Source of the DNA: Gemmatimonadota bacterium
GTDB taxonomy: Bacteria; Gemmatimonadota; Gemmatimonadetes; Gemmatimonadales; Gemmatimonadaceae
Direction of reading: 5' to 3'
DNA length: 8,023 bases
Assembly: GCA_028287225.1 (NCBI GenBank)
Contig: JAQBPZ010000124.1
Location: 1-8,023, forward strand
A program made the position numbers and the translations under genes. The notes below the pieces were generated by a model. The model was not told where the DNA came from. It did no database searches and saw nothing but the letters and a program-made list of their open reading frames with translations. Shown in pieces: positions 6,545-8,023 of this stretch; position 1 is the stretch's first letter, and every line of letters starts with the position of its first letter.

Positions 6545-7402
6545 CTACCGCTTCTGGTCCTCGATCAGCGTGTTGGTGCCGAACCACTTCACGACCCCGC
6601 CCTCGTCGTCGAGCTGTGCGAGGGCGCGGGCCAGGTGCCAGCGGTACACGCCATCGCTGCCGCGGAGGCGGAACTCCACCTCGTACGGCTCGCCGGTGGC
6701 GAGGGAACGCGTCCAGCGCTCCACCGTCGCCGGCAGGTCGTGCGGATGCACGATGTTCTGCCAGCCGTCCGCCAGTATCTGTTCGCTGGTGAGTCCGAAG
6801 TAGTCGGCCACGCGACGCGTGACGTAGTCCAGCGAGCCGTCGGGGCGCGCCGTCCAGATCTGCACCGGGATCGCCTCGGCCAGGAAGCGGTACCGCGCCT
6901 CGCTCTCCCGCAATGCGTCTCGCGTCTCGCGCTCGCGCCGGAGCCGCACGTCCTGCTCCTCGAGGCGCTGCTGGTCGCTGATGTCGCGGAAGGTGACCAC
7001 CACGCCGATCACCGTGCGCCCGTCCTTGATGGGGATGCTGGTGTAGTCCACGGGCAGGGCAGCGCCGGCCTTCGTCCAGAAGGTGTCGCCGCCGACGCGC
7101 TGCTGCACCGCGTCCGTGACCGACGAGAGGATGGGACATTCCTCGTTCGGGAACGCGCTCCCGTCGGCGTAGTGGTGATGCGTCAGCTCGTGCATCGACC
7201 GCCCCATGATCTCGCGGTTCGTGAAGCCGAGCATGCGCACCGCGGCATCGTTCACGAAGATCGTGAGGCCGGCGCCGTCCAGGAAGAACACACCGTCGTC
7301 GATGGCGTTGAGCACCTGCGCGCCGCGCTCCCGGATCATGCGGAGCGCGTCGGCGGCGATGACGTCGACGCTGGAGGGTGTCGCGAGCGAGTGCGTGTTC
7401 AT
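6545..7402 (-). CDS. Double-PAS domain protein without an output domain
   Basis: This encodes a 285-residue protein with two PAS sensor domains. PAS1 spans about residues 24-142 (G-V-F-F-L-D at 37-42; C-terminal T-F-R-D-I at 137-141). It carries a His/Cys-bearing insert, H-H-H-Y-A-D-G at 75-81 and E-E-C-P at 87-90. A charged, probably coiled-coil linker (about 143-170) leads to PAS2 (about 170-280), a PAS_3-like fold with W-Q-N-I-V-H-P-H-D at 214-222 and W-F-G-T-N-T at 273-278. The protein stops at D-Q-K-R, just where related proteins usually continue into a histidine kinase or GGDEF domain, so there is no visible output, transmembrane segment or signal peptide. No clear ribosome-binding site was found; the ATG at 7402 was chosen by domain position, with 7444 (14 residues longer) possible. 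The gene is convergent with tex, separated by 15 bases with no terminator hairpin. It may be a stand-alone sensor or a truncated kinase. The ligand is unknown. Confidence 0.88.
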   Translation of the reverse strand: MNTHSLATPSSVDVIAADALRMIRERGAQVLNAIDDGVFFLDGAGLTIFVNDAAVRMLGFTNREIMGRSMHELTHHHYADGSAFPNEECPILSSVTDAVQQRVGGDTFWTKAGAALPVDYTSIPIKDGRTVIGVVVTFRDISDQQRLEEQDVRLRRERETRDALRESEARYRFLAEAIPVQIWTARPDGSLDYVTRRVADYFGLTSEQILADGWQNIVHPHDLPATVERWTRSLATGEPYEVEFRLRGSDGVYRWHLARALAQLDDEGGVVKWFGTNTLIEDQKR

Positions 7403-7464
7403 GAGGTGGGGACGAGGGAGTGCTGCCAGCCCTGTGAACGCCATCACCGCGCCGGGAAGTTCCG

Positions 7465-7478
7465 GGCGCCATGGCGCC
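7465..7478. promoter_or_regulatory. Perfect 14-base palindrome in a divergent gap
   Basis: GGCGCCATGGCGCC is its own reverse complement. It sits in the 104-base gap between the PAS gene and the creatininase-family gene, which are transcribed away from each other. Arms overlapping its left edge pair further out (CCGGGCG at 7462-7468 with CGCCCGG at 7483-7489), and an imperfect dyad centred on GGAAGTTCC lies at 7452-7466. It could be an operator serving both genes, or chance in GC-rich DNA. I see no convincing -10/-35 pair on either strand in 7403-7506. Confidence 0.35.
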
Positions 7479-7506
7479 ACGCCGCCCGGGTGGCGAATTT
7501 CAGCAC

Positions 7507-8023
7507 ATGACCAGCCGACCGTGGATCCTCGCCGAGAGCACCTGGAAGACCGTCGACGCCACACCGTACGACGTCGCCGTCCTCCCGTGGGGTGCCACCG
7601 AGGCGCACAATTACCACCTCCCCTACGCCACCGACACCATCCAGTGCGACGTCCTGGCTGCCGAGGGAGCGCGGCTGGCGTGGGAGCGCGGCGCGAAGGT
7701 GGTGGTCCTGCCGTGCGTGCCGTTCGGCGTGAACACCGGCCAGCTCGACATCAAGCTGTGCCTGAACATGAACCCGTCCACGCAGGCGGCGCTGCTCAGG
7801 GACCTGGTGCACGCGCTGGAGGCGCAGGGCATCGGCAAGCTCGTGATCTTCAACGGGCACGGGGGCAACGACTTCCGGCAGATGATCCGCGAGCTGCAGC
7901 CGCGCACCTCGATCATGCTGTCGGCCGTCAACTGGTACAAGGTGGGGGACTCCTCCATCTTCACCGATCTCGGCGATCATGCCGGCGAGCTGGAGACGAG
8001 CGTGATGATGCACGTGGCGAACG
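7507..8023 (+). CDS. Creatininase family amidohydrolase, 3' end outside the window
   Basis: The first 172 codons are present and the frame is open to the window edge. Known family members are about 240-260 residues, so roughly a third is missing. The family are metal-dependent amidohydrolases, probably cytosolic here since no signal peptide is seen. Family motifs: L-P-W-G-A-T-E-A-H at 26-34 followed by H-L-P and Asp43, which keep the exact spacing of the creatininase metal ligands Glu34, His36 and Asp45 (here Glu32, His34, Asp43); N-G-H-G-G-N at 116-121, with His118 matching His120 of creatininase; and D-H-A-G-E-L-E-T-S at 157-165, with Glu163 as a likely ligand. True creatininase has N-G-H-Y-E-N with Glu122 as a second-metal ligand; here that position is Gly120, so creatinine is unlikely to be the substrate. 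The ATG at 7507 fits the family start; an in-frame ATG at 7471 would add 12 residues. Family is sure, substrate unknown. Confidence 0.92.
   Translation, partial: MTSRPWILAESTWKTVDATPYDVAVLPWGATEAHNYHLPYATDTIQCDVLAAEGARLAWERGAKVVVLPCVPFGVNTGQLDIKLCLNMNPSTQAALLRDLVHALEAQGIGKLVIFNGHGGNDFRQMIRELQPRTSIMLSAVNWYKVGDSSIFTDLGDHAGELETSVMMHVAN

Noticed and set aside
7444..8013. A 189-codon minus-strand frame opposite the creatininase-family gene
   Set aside because: It is antisense to a gene with all family motifs, and the product is His/Val/Arg-rich without a domain.

Overview
This is a very GC-rich bacterial window of about 8 kb, encoding ordinary chromosomal genes with short intergenic gaps. The likely source is a soil or sediment bacterium of the Gemmatimonadota or a similar high-GC phylum. 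That is an inference from three things: the extreme third-position GC, an Ala/Gly-rich lipoprotein beside an S45 acylase, and the style of the intergenic repeats. No rRNA or other phylogenetic marker is present to settle it.

Layout. Positions 1-237 hold a composite, non-coding palindromic repeat: two inverted arrays of a degenerate heptamer flank a long multi-segment hairpin. Next to it, on the minus strand, is a small lipoprotein gene of unknown function (240-833). A 171-base divergent gap separates this from a plus-strand pair: a penicillin-acylase-family Ntn hydrolase (1005-3497), and a four-helix membrane protein (3494-3925) joined to it by an ATGA overlap with a strong Shine-Dalgarno sequence. 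A 297-base gap follows, with two small hairpins and a possible promoter. Then comes a full-length tex gene for the RNA-binding, transcription-associated Tex protein (4223-6529). It is convergent, with a 15-base gap, with a minus-strand double-PAS protein that has no output domain (6545-7402). A 104-base divergent gap containing a perfect 14-base palindrome leads to a creatininase-family amidohydrolase (7507 onward), which is cut by the right edge of the window.

How the genes work together. Only the acylase and the membrane protein are clearly linked, by translational coupling. The acylase has an N-terminal hydrophobic segment, so this pair probably acts at or outside the cytoplasmic membrane. 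The other genes look like independent units. There is no sign of a phage, transposase, CRISPR array, defence island, tRNA or rRNA. The least explained parts are the palindromic repeat at the left end, the acylase-coupled membrane protein, and the PAS-only protein that stops just where a kinase would normally begin.
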